This document shows, one piece after another, positions 7,465 to 15,448 of a DNA stretch of 64,000 bases. The notes below the pieces were generated by a model. That model searched no databases and was not told the DNA's origin. It worked only from the letters and a program-made list of their open reading frames with translations. A program made the translations under genes and the position numbers. The number at the start of each line of letters is the position of its first letter. Position 1 is the first letter of the stretch. The DNA comes from Prorocentrum cordatum (taxonomy: Eukaryota; Sar; Dinophyceae; Prorocentrales; Prorocentraceae). The stretch spans positions 18,501 through 82,500 of the forward strand of contig CAUYUJ010014563.1 of assembly GCA_963575745.1 (NCBI GenBank), read 5' to 3'.

Positions 7465-8407
7465 GCCGGATGCAACCCGTCGAAGCCGTCGCCCCCCCTA
7501 CGCTAGAGCCTGCTGCGTGGGCCATGCGCACTTGAAACAAGAAATCGCCAGCTTCCCAACTGATGGCTCGTTTCGGCTCTCTCGGTTGGTATGGCTCGGA
7601 CGGCTGAGCCGCCGAGTCACCCCCCGTTTCCTCCTCGCTACTCTCGTCTGTGATGGAAGCGTTTTTCTTAACTTTAAGAGGAGGCGGATCCAAAACTGCG
7701 GGTAATTCGCCTTGCCATTCAACCCACTGTGTAGAGAGTCTATGTTCACATCCTAGATATCTTCCAACCGCAGTCGGAGGGTCTATCTCTATGCCCTTGG
7801 GACAGTTTTCAGAGGGTTCGTGTAGTAGTTTCCATCCTTCTGCAAGCTTGTCTGCAGGACCCGACAGCTTAAAATCATCAACGTAGATAATCGGGAAAAG
7901 TTTCAGTTCCTTGCGGAAATAACGGCTACGCCGCGGACTACACTTCACAAAGCCTTTTGCTGTAACATGCCCCTCGCAATGCTGTTCCCAATGTCCTCCT
8001 GAATTAGGATGTCCGTATAACGAGAGATATAACGGGCATGCGGGATTACGCATGTGAGACCATTCTTTAGGCCATTCATCGCGGGGTAGAAATACCCAAG
8101 TCGGGGTGCCGCCTAACCTAGACTGAGTGTAGACTTGGCGGGCGTCAGCTTGCTCAATACTATGGCCTTCGAATAGCCCGTAGGCGTCAGCTGCTTTGCT
8201 AGCCTGCGTTGTAGCAGGGCTACTGGAAAGTTCTTGGAACAACGCTATATCCTTATTCTGATCTCTCACGCCCGAACCATCAACAACGACCCGACCTTTG
8301 TATTTGCGATCTCTATGTCCCAATGGTAACTCCGAGTTCTTTTCGACAAGGATCGCAAACAACCGGCCAAAGTGCGCCGTCTGTCCGTTACGCCATCCTC
8401 TTTCCAC
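7394..8407 (-). CDS. Reverse transcriptase catalytic domain (copia type)
   Basis: The ORF has 337 residues. Motifs in order are YKGRVVVDGSGVRDQN (37-51), EQADARQVYTQS (85-96) with the first catalytic Asp at 88, LYGHPNSGGHWEQ (130-142), and YVDD (175-178) carrying the two remaining catalytic Asp residues. This is the copia-family arrangement (DA...Y, LYG, YVDD). The enzyme would copy element RNA into cDNA. All three catalytic Asp residues are present. The C-terminal 100 residues form an acidic linker with a hairpin at 7593-7618. The N-terminus is in the overlapping upstream ORF because of a frameshift. Confidence 0.88.
   Translation of the reverse strand: MERGWRNGQTAHFGRLFAILVEKNSELPLGHRDRKYKGRVVVDGSGVRDQNKDIALFQELSSSPATTQASKAADAYGLFEGHSIEQADARQVYTQSRLGGTPTWVFLPRDEWPKEWSHMRNPACPLYLSLYGHPNSGGHWEQHCEGHVTAKGFVKCSPRRSRYFRKELKLFPIIYVDDFKLSGPADKLAEGWKLLHEPSENCPKGIEIDPPTAVGRYLGCEHRLSTQWVEWQGELPAVLDPPPLKVKKNASITDESSEEETGGDSAAQPSEPYQPREPKRAISWEAGDFLFQVRMAHAAGSSVGGATASTGCIRRVHVPLQLRYHQCCSRWHRGHRV
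7593..7618. repeat. Hairpin element, full architecture
   Basis: Six outer pairs (GGCTCG with CGAGTC, one G-T) flank an internal loop GA opposite C, inner CGGC/GCCG and loop TGA. It lies in the linker after the RT. Confidence 0.75.
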
Positions 8408-9312
8408 GTGCCAATGTCTCGTAGTCTATCCCATTCTTTTCTCAAGGCAGCCTGGGCATCTTCATTCGCTTTGGCCTCGTCTTTTGAGACAGAGCGTGCG
8501 ACAGCGGCATCAATCTTAGCGCGTTGCCAGTCGTTGGGAAGTTGGAAGGGTTCGTCGACAACTGAGATAAGATCAGTAAAAGGGTTGTAAGAATACTGCA
8601 AATAAAATCTTTCTTTTTCGCGATGACTGAGTACTGAAGCCGAGCTACTCTGCAACGGCATTCGAGGCACGCTTCGCCGCGACGCGGCGGCCGCCGGACA
8701 CAAGGTCAGGCTTGCCCCTTGTGTGTCCTCAGATTCATCGTCGGATAACGGGCCCCTGCCGGCTGGGCCGGAGGGAACCCCGTCACGTGCTATGGTGCCA
8801 CCGCACCATGTCTGCTTCCACCAAATGTCCTCGTCGTCCGAAAGATGTTCGTCGGAATCACGCTCCTCAGAGGACTCGGTAGCCACAGCTGCGGCTTGGC
8901 CGCCCTGTGCCGTCAAACGACGAAGTCTCTCAGCCACCCTAGGCGCGGCTAGCCTTGCCTCAGGATACGCCGCAAGTGGCTGGGCCACTGCGGGTTCGGG
9001 CGGAGTTGGTGGATCATCCACATCCAAGCCAATATCACGCAGGAGGCCAAGACAAGGGCCAGGATCTTCTATACCGAAAAATATTCTCTTTTCTGCCTTG
9101 CATTGTTCCACAGCCTGTCGGCGCTGGGCTTGATTCACATTGAACCATCGTCCAGGATGGATCCCAGGATTGGTGGATACAGGTAGCTTTTTCAACCGCT
9201 GGGCACCGTATTTCGGGTCTGGGTCAGTGACCCACGCGCGAGTTATAGGCACGTAGTCTGGATCATAATACAGAACAACTCGAATGCTACAGGTCTTTCT
9301 TCGACCCGTCAA
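8266..9312 (-). CDS. Integrase-RT linker and start of reverse transcriptase
   Basis: This 348-residue ORF is mostly a disordered acidic and Ala-rich linker holding three hairpins (8754-8775, 8884-8909, 8970-8993). The last third carries the start of the copia RT domain: residues ending LRKEWDRLRDIGTWKE correspond to the family's W...E...L...GTW segment. The frame then breaks and the RT continues in the ORF 7394-8407, overlapping by about 140 bases. The break falls between the fingers entry segment and motif 1, so the RT is split by a frameshift. Confidence 0.7.
   Translation of the reverse strand: MTGRRKTCSIRVVLYYDPDYVPITRAWVTDPDPKYGAQRLKKLPVSTNPGIHPGRWFNVNQAQRRQAVEQCKAEKRIFFGIEDPGPCLGLLRDIGLDVDDPPTPPEPAVAQPLAAYPEARLAAPRVAERLRRLTAQGGQAAAVATESSEERDSDEHLSDDEDIWWKQTWCGGTIARDGVPSGPAGRGPLSDDESEDTQGASLTLCPAAAASRRSVPRMPLQSSSASVLSHREKERFYLQYSYNPFTDLISVVDEPFQLPNDWQRAKIDAAVARSVSKDEAKANEDAQAALRKEWDRLRDIGTWKEDGVTDRRRTLAGCLRSLSKRTRSYHWDIEIANTKVGSLLMVRA
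8754..8775. repeat. Hairpin element, full architecture
   Basis: The outer arms are CCCT/AGGG, with internal loop GC opposite G, inner CGGC/GCCG and loop TGG. Confidence 0.7.
8884..8909. repeat. Hairpin element, full architecture
   Basis: The outer arms CACAG/CTGTG (5 bp), a CT/C internal loop, one G-C pair, inner CGGC/GCCG and loop TTG lie in the pre-RT linker. Confidence 0.7.
8970..8993. repeat. Hairpin element with compensated inner stem
   Basis: The outer arms are CCGCA/TGCGG (5 bp), with internal loop AG opposite C, inner TGGC/GCCA and loop TGG. The changed first base of the inner stem is matched on the other arm. Confidence 0.75.
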
Positions 9313-10557
9313 TGGAAGCTTCTGCGTTAACTCTTCTTGTCAGACCGGCAACGATACGCCTATCTTCGAAGTATTCCATCGTATCTAGGTTTTGGGTTGT
9401 TCGAGCAAGAAGTCGCCCTTTCCTGGGGACCTTCTCACGCGGCTTAGCCGCTGAGAAGTTTGATTGTCTACCCAAACGATGCTCAATTTGCGCGAGTCCC
9501 AATTTCTGGTTCTTATCTGCTGGATGGGAATCTCGCTGTGGACCCCTGCCGTCAACTACCATAGGCTCGTCGCCCACGCACAACCCACCAGGGCCTTCAT
9601 CTTCTAATTCGGCCTCCGAGTCGAAGTGTGGGGCGCCCTCGCCTCCTTGGGAAGGCGGTGGCATGATAACAGCAGGATCATTTGCATCAAATAAGTTGTC
9701 CGATCGTATCCCGGTTGCTGGCTGTGGTCCGTCTGGGGCGGCCGCAGCTTCTCCGGCTGGAGGGATCGTGACGGAGCGCACTTCTGTCACTGCCTTCTCG
9801 TGCGCTTTTCTTAAAGGAAACTGGGGAGATTGACCATCAGCAGTGCCATCCAAAATGTCGCTGTATACCTGGTCTGACTTCTCAATGGTGGGTCGTCTAC
9901 CCTCGGGTGTGCGCCCTGGTTCCCTGTTAAGTCCATCCAGCTGTCTTGACGGCGCGACATAACTATCTGGTCCAACCAATCCCCCCGCTTTGTGCACATA
10001 CCCCAAGTATATCCCTGGAATCATCGTTGCACCGGTCTTGGCGGTCCTGAATCTAGATTCAGGCGGAGGCACATTGCGCGCGAGGGACCCGAAGGGAAGG
10101 AGCGGAGTCCTAGTATTATAGCAAAGACAGAAGTATCGGACGGCGTAAGTCCAATATGGTGGTGGAAGACCGGCCTGCATGAGCAAGGCTCTAGTCCCAA
10201 TCTGTACCACGCCATTTGCACGTTCAGCAATGGCGTTATGTTTCTTATTTCCTGGGATGGTAGGACCATGTGCAATCTTGAGCTCGTAACATGCCCTTGC
10301 AAGCTCTCGTGCGCCATCTGTATAACAGTATTATAACTTCTCCTCCGGGGCCTTAAGGTTTACCAAAACATGCAAACGTGAACCGCAGACTTGTCGTGCG
10401 CACCCTGAGCGGCAAGGAAGTCCGCGGCTCGGTCGCGAAAAGTCACGCACGCGGTCTCATCGTGGAGCCCCCGCGAGAGTTCATCCATCGCAAACCAGTG
10501 ATCCATCGTCGTCAGGCGTCCAAGCGAAGTGGGGTTAGCGCCAGGGCGGGGAACCAT
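9287..10557 (-). pseudogene. Copia-type integrase core, with in-frame stop
   Basis: Two ORFs (10360-10557 and 9287-10210) and the sequence between them encode a retroviral-type integrase. The first catalytic Asp is in TMDHW, the second in CYTDGARE and the Glu in HNAIAERANG, 30 residues after the second Asp. The residues that follow (TRALLMQAGLPPPYW) match the helix usually found after the catalytic Glu. A TAA at 10331-10333 lies in frame eight codons upstream of the second Asp codon, and a frameshift joins the first part. The C-terminal half is a long Pro/Ser/Glu-rich linker containing the hairpin at 9431-9458. The enzyme would insert cDNA into host DNA; this copy is inactive as read. Confidence 0.8.
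9431..9458. repeat. Hairpin element, 7-bp outer arm
   Basis: The outer arms are CTTCTCA/TGAGAAG, with internal loop CG opposite C, inner CGGC/GCCG and loop TTA. It lies in the integrase C-terminal linker. Confidence 0.8.
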
Positions 10558-11135
10558 CAGCCTTTAATTTTGCGCCTTGCGCTGCTGCTTTCTGATAGCT
10601 TTGGCCCAATTGCATACTGAGCAAATGGGTTCTTGGGAGTATGAGTTAGAAGGTGCGGCAAGGAGGCCGCGGCCTTTTTGAGCCGCTCGGCAAGGGATTC
10701 CGACACCTCAACCTCCGCATCGTCTGGGTTCATCTCTGGCGGTGCGTCGACGTCCACTAAGTCGACACCGTCAGCGTCTCCAACTTCACCCTCCTCGGGC
10801 CCGGGGGCCGCGTCGCGCGCGCTGGAATCCAACCCTCGATCCATGTCATAGGGGAGGTATCCTGAGACCGCGTACCAATAAGGGCACTTATATGCGGCTG
10901 CGCAGGCCTCGGCTTTGCCGGGCTGCTCGTCGTTCTGTCCAACGGCTTGACCGTGGCAGGGCAAAGTTAGGAGACTCTTAGAGGCAGCAATGCCGGTCGG
11001 CGTCCGATTCCAACCGCTGTCGCTAGCCTTTCGAGGCGAATAATAAAAAAATGATAGTATCCGCAGAGTCCAATGAAGACGGAGAAACGGGCGCGATCTC
11101 AGTCGGCCGTCCGTCAACGTCGCTGCGGGTACCAA
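10557..11135 (-). pseudogene. Protease-integrase linker and broken integrase zinc domain
   Basis: This 192-residue ORF has an acidic middle (GEVGDADGVDLVDVDAPPEM). It ends in HLLTHTPKNPF, which is the His-x3-His half of the integrase HHCC zinc-binding domain. The expected two cysteines are not in this frame but appear immediately downstream in the +1 frame near 10.61-10.62 kb (reading C-S-V-C). A one-base frameshift has therefore split the domain. The first ~60 residues are probably shadow of the protease frame. The domain would help integrase bind element ends; here it is broken. Confidence 0.65.
10902..10926. repeat. Hairpin element, core with partial arm
   Basis: CGGC-TTT-GCCG is at 10910-10920. 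The outer arms GCAG/CTGC can pair across a larger internal loop. Confidence 0.5.
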
Positions 11136-12039
11136 TCAACTCATGTGTATGCAGGTCTGTGGTTACGCGAGTCTGGACAGCATGGGGCGGAGGGCCTCCC
11201 GCAGATTCCACATTGCCCAGGAATGCCTTGGCGCCTGGCGTCACGCAACACCACCGCTCGGGGGGCTCGCCCTCCCCAGCGGCAACCGCGCGCATCCACT
11301 GACAGAGCGCCTCTTTGCCTGAAAGGGTCAAGTATGGTATCTTGCCCTCAACGATCAGGTCCACTCTTTGACCGTTGGGCAGCAATAGGTAGGGTCTTCG
11401 GCCGGCTGGCCAGAAGGAACTAAAACCGCGATCCATGCAACGCTCTCCTACCGAAATCACGCACGGAGTCTCCGGCATGACCAAAGCGTTAAAACTACCA
11501 CCCTTAAATTTAGGGCATGCGATGCGAACTGAACCAAGGGCCTTTGACTCTCCCCCAGCAGTATTCAGAGTGATCGATTGCGGAAGCTTTCGAATCCATG
11601 TCATTGCACCTGCACTTCTAATATATCTCTCCGCTATGAGGCTATACCCACACCCTGTATCCATAATAAAGCTCAACGCTCCGAAATACGCAGCGTCCTT
11701 GTCTGTGCATCCCGCAGCGGCTGTGCCGCGTGGGCCCTCGCCCCCCTCCTCGGTCCTCAACCAGAGGTGCCAGACTTCATCTTGCAGGTCTGACGCCCTG
11801 ATCAAGGCCTCCGCAGCAGACGCCCTCGACTGGGTAGACATCTGTCGGCGCATCTCTCCTGGGAACTTCCAGTCTTTGGCACTTGAGAGCAATTCTTTCA
11901 AATCGTGGCGACGCGCCTTCCTCCAAGTGATGGCGGGCTCCTCAGTAGAGGGGTGAAATCGGACACGGAGCGTGCTCCGACCCTTCATCTGAGATCGGAT
12001 GCAACTCTTACTAGTGGGGGCCCCCCAGTTCTTCTGCAT
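11023..12039 (-). CDS. Retropepsin-like aspartic protease
   Basis: The ORF has 338 residues. The active-site signature DTG lies at residues 127-129 in FIMDTGCGYSLIA, preceded by hydrophobic residues as in retropepsins. About 60-80 residues later come VISVGERC and the segment LLLPNGQRVDL, which match the later strand and flap region of retroelement proteases. Such enzymes cut the gag-pol polyprotein after dimerising. The first ~110 residues are a linker containing the hairpin at 11711-11734. After residue ~290 the ORF drifts into a different frame from the integrase linker. The catalytic motif is intact. Confidence 0.8.
   Translation of the reverse strand: MQKNWGAPTSKSCIRSQMKGRSTLRVRFHPSTEEPAITWRKARRHDLKELLSSAKDWKFPGEMRRQMSTQSRASAAEALIRASDLQDEVWHLWLRTEEGGEGPRGTAAAGCTDKDAAYFGALSFIMDTGCGYSLIAERYIRSAGAMTWIRKLPQSITLNTAGGESKALGSVRIACPKFKGGSFNALVMPETPCVISVGERCMDRGFSSFWPAGRRPYLLLPNGQRVDLIVEGKIPYLTLSGKEALCQWMRAVAAGEGEPPERWCCVTPGAKAFLGNVESAGGPPPHAVQTRVTTDLHTHELIGTRSDVDGRPTEIAPVSPSSLDSADTIIFLLFASKG
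11711..11734. repeat. Hairpin element, full architecture
   Basis: The outer arms are CCCGC/GTGGG (one G-T), with internal loop AG opposite C, inner CGGC/GCCG and loop TGT. Confidence 0.75.
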
Positions 12040-12360
12040 AGCGCCCCGAGAAAGAGGGCGCAGGAAATTCGCAAGGATACGGACAATATTCTCGACCTGT
12101 TCCCTGCACTCGCGGTGAAAACCTCCACCGGAGGGATTCCCGTATACCCCTTCCGCTGGTATCTCTAGAGGCCTTCAAAAACTTAGGGCTGGCCTGTTTT
12201 GCCCGGGGAAGCCCCGAATCAACGGGGCGGGGCACGCGATGGCACCCAAGCTGACTTGGTCAGTGGATCTCCTCCGGCCCCCTCGCTTTCGGCTTGACCG
12301 ACGCGGACTTCGCCGCATCCGTCGAACAAGGAAGACATGGACACAATTATATCGGTCAGT

Positions 12361-12396
12361 GCTCCTGCACTGGCGGCTGAGCCGCCAGTGCGGAGC
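12361..12396. repeat. Hairpin element, 16-bp stem
   Basis: An 11-bp perfect stem (12367-12377 with 12381-12391) around the loop TGA is extended by 5 more pairs (12361-12365 with 12392-12396) past one bulged T. It lies between the finger ORF and the protease ORF. Confidence 0.85.
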
Positions 12397-12401
12397 CAAT
12401 G

Positions 12402-12707
12402 TCACGGATGACCAGGTGTGGTCTGGGCAAACCAACAATCCTTGCCACGCGAACATTTGCTTGTGTCCCTGAAAGAACGACAGATCATGTCTTTGCCTTT
12501 GCCTTTGCCTTTATTATTGTCTCCGTCTTTCTTACGTCTCTCGGAATTATTGCTGGAGGCTCTCGAGCCACCATTGCCCGTTGGCGACGAGACATTAGCG
12601 GCCGCGGCATTGGCTTGTCTAGCAGTACGCTCATACCCCAGGGATTGCCCCGAATCAAGCTTCGCTTGATCGTACTTGTCGCGCTTAAGCTTCTCAGCAT
12701 CAGTCAA
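12402..12707 (-). CDS. Second CCCH-type finger segment
   Basis: This 101-residue ORF has a Lys/Asp/Gly-rich linker followed at the C-terminus by CRSFRDTSKCSRGKDC and a nearby His (C-x8-C-x5-C then His). That is a CCCH-like finger paired with the one in the preceding ORF. The reading frame ends just after it. The intergenic stretch to the protease contains the strongest short hairpin of the family (12361-12396). It most likely represents the nucleocapsid end of the gag-like region, detached by frameshifts. Confidence 0.6.
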   Translation of the reverse strand: MTDAEKLKRDKYDQAKLDSGQSLGYERTARQANAAAANVSSPTGNGGSRASSNNSERRKKDGDNNKGKGKGKDMICRSFRDTSKCSRGKDCWFAQTTPGHP

Positions 12708-12711
12708 TCCT

Positions 12712-13548
12712 CTATGCTCTTGATAGCGTCCATCCTCTGGTCCGCGACAGTTCTTGGAGTCTCGCGAATAAGCGTAACATGGTAGTTTGCTCTCTTTTCC
12801 ACGCGATTGATTGGATTGACTCCGATTTCTCTGCTATGCTCCGTTCCCGCGCCCCCCCCGTAGGGGTTTGTGGGCGGCTCTGCCCCTTTCGGCCTCGGCC
12901 TTCGGGCTTGTCAGATCCCCCTCTGGGATTCTTGTTCTGGGCTGGAGCAGCATTCGACGTAGTTCCCGCAACAGGCTGAGCCGGCGCGGCAGCCTTGGGC
13001 TTCTTATGGTTAAAAGAGCAACCCTGGCCTGCGTACGGGCAGGCCTGGCCCTTACGCACAGACTTGCACGTTGTCTCGCCCTTAGTCAATCCGCTCTTCA
13101 TGACATCTGTGGCTTTACCTAGTCGAGCTGTTACCTCTGCCGGAGCGGCTTTACCGCTGGCATTTCGACGATTGTCATTGTTGTTACTCCCACCTCCGCC
13201 CAATCGGGCCTGCCGAGCACGTTGATTCAGAGTACTCTCATGCACATTGATGTTCCATTCTTCCTTGTCGCGCAACATCAACGAATCAATTTCACTCATA
13301 AGCCACTCAGAGGAACTCACTCCTGTTCCCAATCTACCTTTGGACATGCCATAAATCTGACAAACAAAGGATAACTTCGTAGGCTTCCTACACTGCTGAA
13401 TGAAGCGTGCATGAATCGAGGCTCGCATTTCGTCCGATGGAGGTCGAGCCCCATAGCTGTTGGTAAACATATGTCCATTCATTGTATGTTTGTAACATCG
13501 GGAATGTCCATCAGATCGACCTTTTGATTGTTTCCAACTTGCCTCCAT
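12712..13548 (-). CDS. Gag-like ORF with CCCH zinc finger
   Basis: The ORF has 278 residues. The N-terminal half resembles a capsid-type helical segment (MRASIHARFIQQCRKPTKLS, then repeated charged helices). Around residues 160-185 lies a CCCH-type finger: C-x8-C-x6-C-x3-H, ending CSFNH. CCCH fingers bind single-stranded RNA and here take the place of the CCHC knuckle of many gag proteins. A Lys/Pro/Ala-rich tail follows. A degenerate relative of the hairpin family lies near 12974. The next ORF carries a second finger, so the two were probably one protein separated by a frameshift near 12.71 kb. Confidence 0.7.
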   Translation of the reverse strand: MEASWKQSKGRSDGHSRCYKHTMNGHMFTNSYGARPPSDEMRASIHARFIQQCRKPTKLSFVCQIYGMSKGRLGTGVSSSEWLMSEIDSLMLRDKEEWNINVHESTLNQRARQARLGGGGSNNNDNRRNASGKAAPAEVTARLGKATDVMKSGLTKGETTCKSVRKGQACPYAGQGCSFNHKKPKAAAPAQPVAGTTSNAAPAQNKNPRGGSDKPEGRGRKGQSRPQTPTGGARERSIAEKSESIQSIAWKREQTTMLRLFARLQELSRTRGWTLSRA

Positions 13549-14513
13549 TGATCCAGGGGGGTGCTCTCATCTAGACCTCCCGGATCATTTGGCCCTCCTG
13601 GGCCTGGAGGGCCGCCGCCGCCGCCTCCTCCGCCTGGGGGCCCAGGTCCCCCCGGACTCCCGGGAGGTGGCTTGTCTGGCGGATCGCGAAAAGTACCAGT
13701 TAGTGCCGATAGAGTATCAGTGCTCGACGCGATGCTACTGTCGTCGCCAACCTTATTCTTCCCCGCCCCGCCCGGCGGCTGTGCCGCTGGCGCATGATCC
13801 TCGTCGCTGTCGAACGGCTGAGCCGTTGGCGGTCTCGCAGGTCCGTCCTTAGAGAACGGATGATAATTGACATAATTCTTTCCTTCAATCTCACCTGTGA
13901 GCTTTAATCTGATTGGTATACCATGCTCGGAGGTGCCAAGCTTTGCCGGACCTTCAATTGCAGGGCCAGGGACAATATAATGTGGCTTCATGGCAGGTCT
14001 TGCGGGCGTATCCTGTGAGAGTAGAGGTAACTCAAACGAACTCGACTTTATGATTTTGCCCTGTTCTGTTTCCGCATGCGGGAAGGGCTTAGTGATGACA
14101 GCTTGAAGCTTCATCATGTCTCTTCCTGATGCAGCTGCAGGTGCTAGAGTCTGTTCCTCAGTTTGCTCCTTCGTCCCCTGTGCACTGCATTCATCAAGGA
14201 GCTTTTGTTGCAGGGCACGAAAGTCACTGTCGGCGCTGTGTTTTCTCCACTGCTCGTCCCACTTCTCCTGTTCAGCTGGCAATCTCTTTATTTGAATGCA
14301 CTTAGAACATCTTTCCGTATTCGCGTCAAAGTGGCCGTTGCAGCCCGGCTTTCCACAAGTGGCGCAGTCCCCGACTTTCTGGTTCAAACAGACCGAACAT
14401 TGTTCCTCATTAGCCCCTTTCGCGGGTTGCGGCTGGGGCACAGCCCTCACTTTCAGCACAGGCGGCATCGCGCTTTCCACGGTTATCAAATCCAATTGTT
14501 CTCTTGAGGACAA
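13479..14513 (-). CDS. Second Cys-rich gag-like ORF
   Basis: This 344-residue ORF is in the same strand series. Near residues 35-75 it has a compact Cys/His cluster (CSVCLNQK, CATCGKPGCNGH, then CSKC) that looks like a zinc-binding fold of RING-like spacing. The middle is unremarkable. The last third is a Gly/Pro-rich low-complexity linker that contains hairpin elements at 13772-13790 and 13813-13827. It feeds into the CCCH-finger ORF with a frameshift near 13.5 kb. It is probably part of the structural (gag-like) region; a role in nucleic-acid binding is inference. Confidence 0.6.
   Translation of the reverse strand: MSSREQLDLITVESAMPPVLKVRAVPQPQPAKGANEEQCSVCLNQKVGDCATCGKPGCNGHFDANTERCSKCIQIKRLPAEQEKWDEQWRKHSADSDFRALQQKLLDECSAQGTKEQTEEQTLAPAAASGRDMMKLQAVITKPFPHAETEQGKIIKSSSFELPLLSQDTPARPAMKPHYIVPGPAIEGPAKLGTSEHGIPIRLKLTGEIEGKNYVNYHPFSKDGPARPPTAQPFDSDEDHAPAAQPPGGAGKNKVGDDSSIASSTDTLSALTGTFRDPPDKPPPGSPGGPGPPGGGGGGGGPPGPGGPNDPGGLDESTPLDQWRQVGNNQKVDLMDIPDVTNIQ
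13772..13790. repeat. Hairpin element, 8-bp stem
   Basis: CCGGCGGC pairs with GCCGCTGG (one G-T) around the loop TGT. Confidence 0.7.
13813..13827. repeat. Hairpin element, 6-bp stem
   Basis: AACGGC pairs with GCCGTT around TGA, 22 bases after the previous element. Confidence 0.7.
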
Positions 14514-15448
14514 TGCGCCGGACGGCTGGGCCGCCGGCGCATTGTCGATGGGCGCGCGACGTCGGTTAGTTGCACTTGCTGAAGGGATGATCTAGCACTA
14601 TCATGCAATTTGAAGTATTTTCTTTGTTTCTTTGTCACATCGACTCTCGTCGCAGCTGCAAGATGGGCATTGGATACTTCCAGCCTGGCAATTTTGAGTT
14701 GCTCTTGAAGCTCCTGCTTCTCTTGTTCTGCCCTGGCTGTAGCAATTTTCCCCCCTTCTACTCCTGCCGCTGCAACGGCGGCGGAAACGGTCTTGGCATC
14801 AACAGATTGACGAATCGCCGTTACGACGGCCTGTCGTTCGGAAGCCATCATATCGGCGTGGCGGTTCTTGGCTTCTTCCTCCGCTTGCCGCTTAACGACC
14901 GCGGTTTGATGGCACACTTGTTCCGCCAACTCCTGTTCCCGCTTTCTGGCGGCCGTGGCCAGGGCAAGTCTCTCAGCCTCGAACGTCTTCCGAACGTCCT
15001 CAATGGTTGCGGTCATTTCTTCTCGATCAAGTCGGGCCTTCTCGGCCCTCTGCGCTTCGCGCGCCAGGAACTCCTGCTGAGTCTTAGCTTCGACAAATCT
15101 AGCCTGATCCTGCATGGCTTGCATGAGAAGAAATGTGCAACTGTGCTCACTCATGGGAAGACAACCTATACACAACCATTGATTGCTACATTTGGGACAC
15201 ACATCCGAGCAATTCTTACCTACTGGACGTCTACAAGCTCCATATGGCTTGCGGGCTTTCCCCGGGCATCTGCTCTCCGCCTGTGGCGCGCAGTCGGGGC
15301 CCCAGTTCCAGCATGCATCAAGCATGGATATGGTGCTGTTGCTCCCTGAAGCAAACCGGGCTCCTGATCTTGGCATTTTGGGCCCCCCCCCCCTACTCGA
15401 GGCGTTCGATCTAGGACGTGCGCGCGCACATTCTGGCGGTTTTGGCAC
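14486..15448 (-). CDS. Cys-rich plus coiled-coil gag-like ORF
   Basis: The ORF has 320 residues. Residues about 45-105 contain a cysteine-rich block (pairs such as CxxC in DVCPKCSNQW and CIGC, then a His) that could bind zinc. Residues about 110-260 form a long charged Ala/Glu/Lys/Arg/Gln-rich stretch with heptad character, probably a coiled coil. Such coiled coils suit self-assembly of a gag-type particle protein. It overlaps the following ORF slightly and lies directly upstream of the next Cys-rich ORF. The first ~35 residues are probably a shadow of the preceding frame. No exact family match is claimed. Confidence 0.6.
   Translation of the reverse strand: MPKPPECARARPRSNASSRGGGPKMPRSGARFASGSNSTISMLDACWNWGPDCAPQAESRCPGKARKPYGACRRPVGKNCSDVCPKCSNQWLCIGCLPMSEHSCTFLLMQAMQDQARFVEAKTQQEFLAREAQRAEKARLDREEMTATIEDVRKTFEAERLALATAARKREQELAEQVCHQTAVVKRQAEEEAKNRHADMMASERQAVVTAIRQSVDAKTVSAAVAAAGVEGGKIATARAEQEKQELQEQLKIARLEVSNAHLAAATRVDVTKKQRKYFKLHDSARSSLQQVQLTDVARPSTMRRRPSRPAHCPQENNWI
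14509..14546. repeat. Hairpin element, 17-bp stem
   Basis: Positions 14509-14526 pair with 14530-14546 around the loop TGG, with one bulged A at 14522. This is the longest member of the family. It lies at the junction of two gag-like ORFs. Confidence 0.85.
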
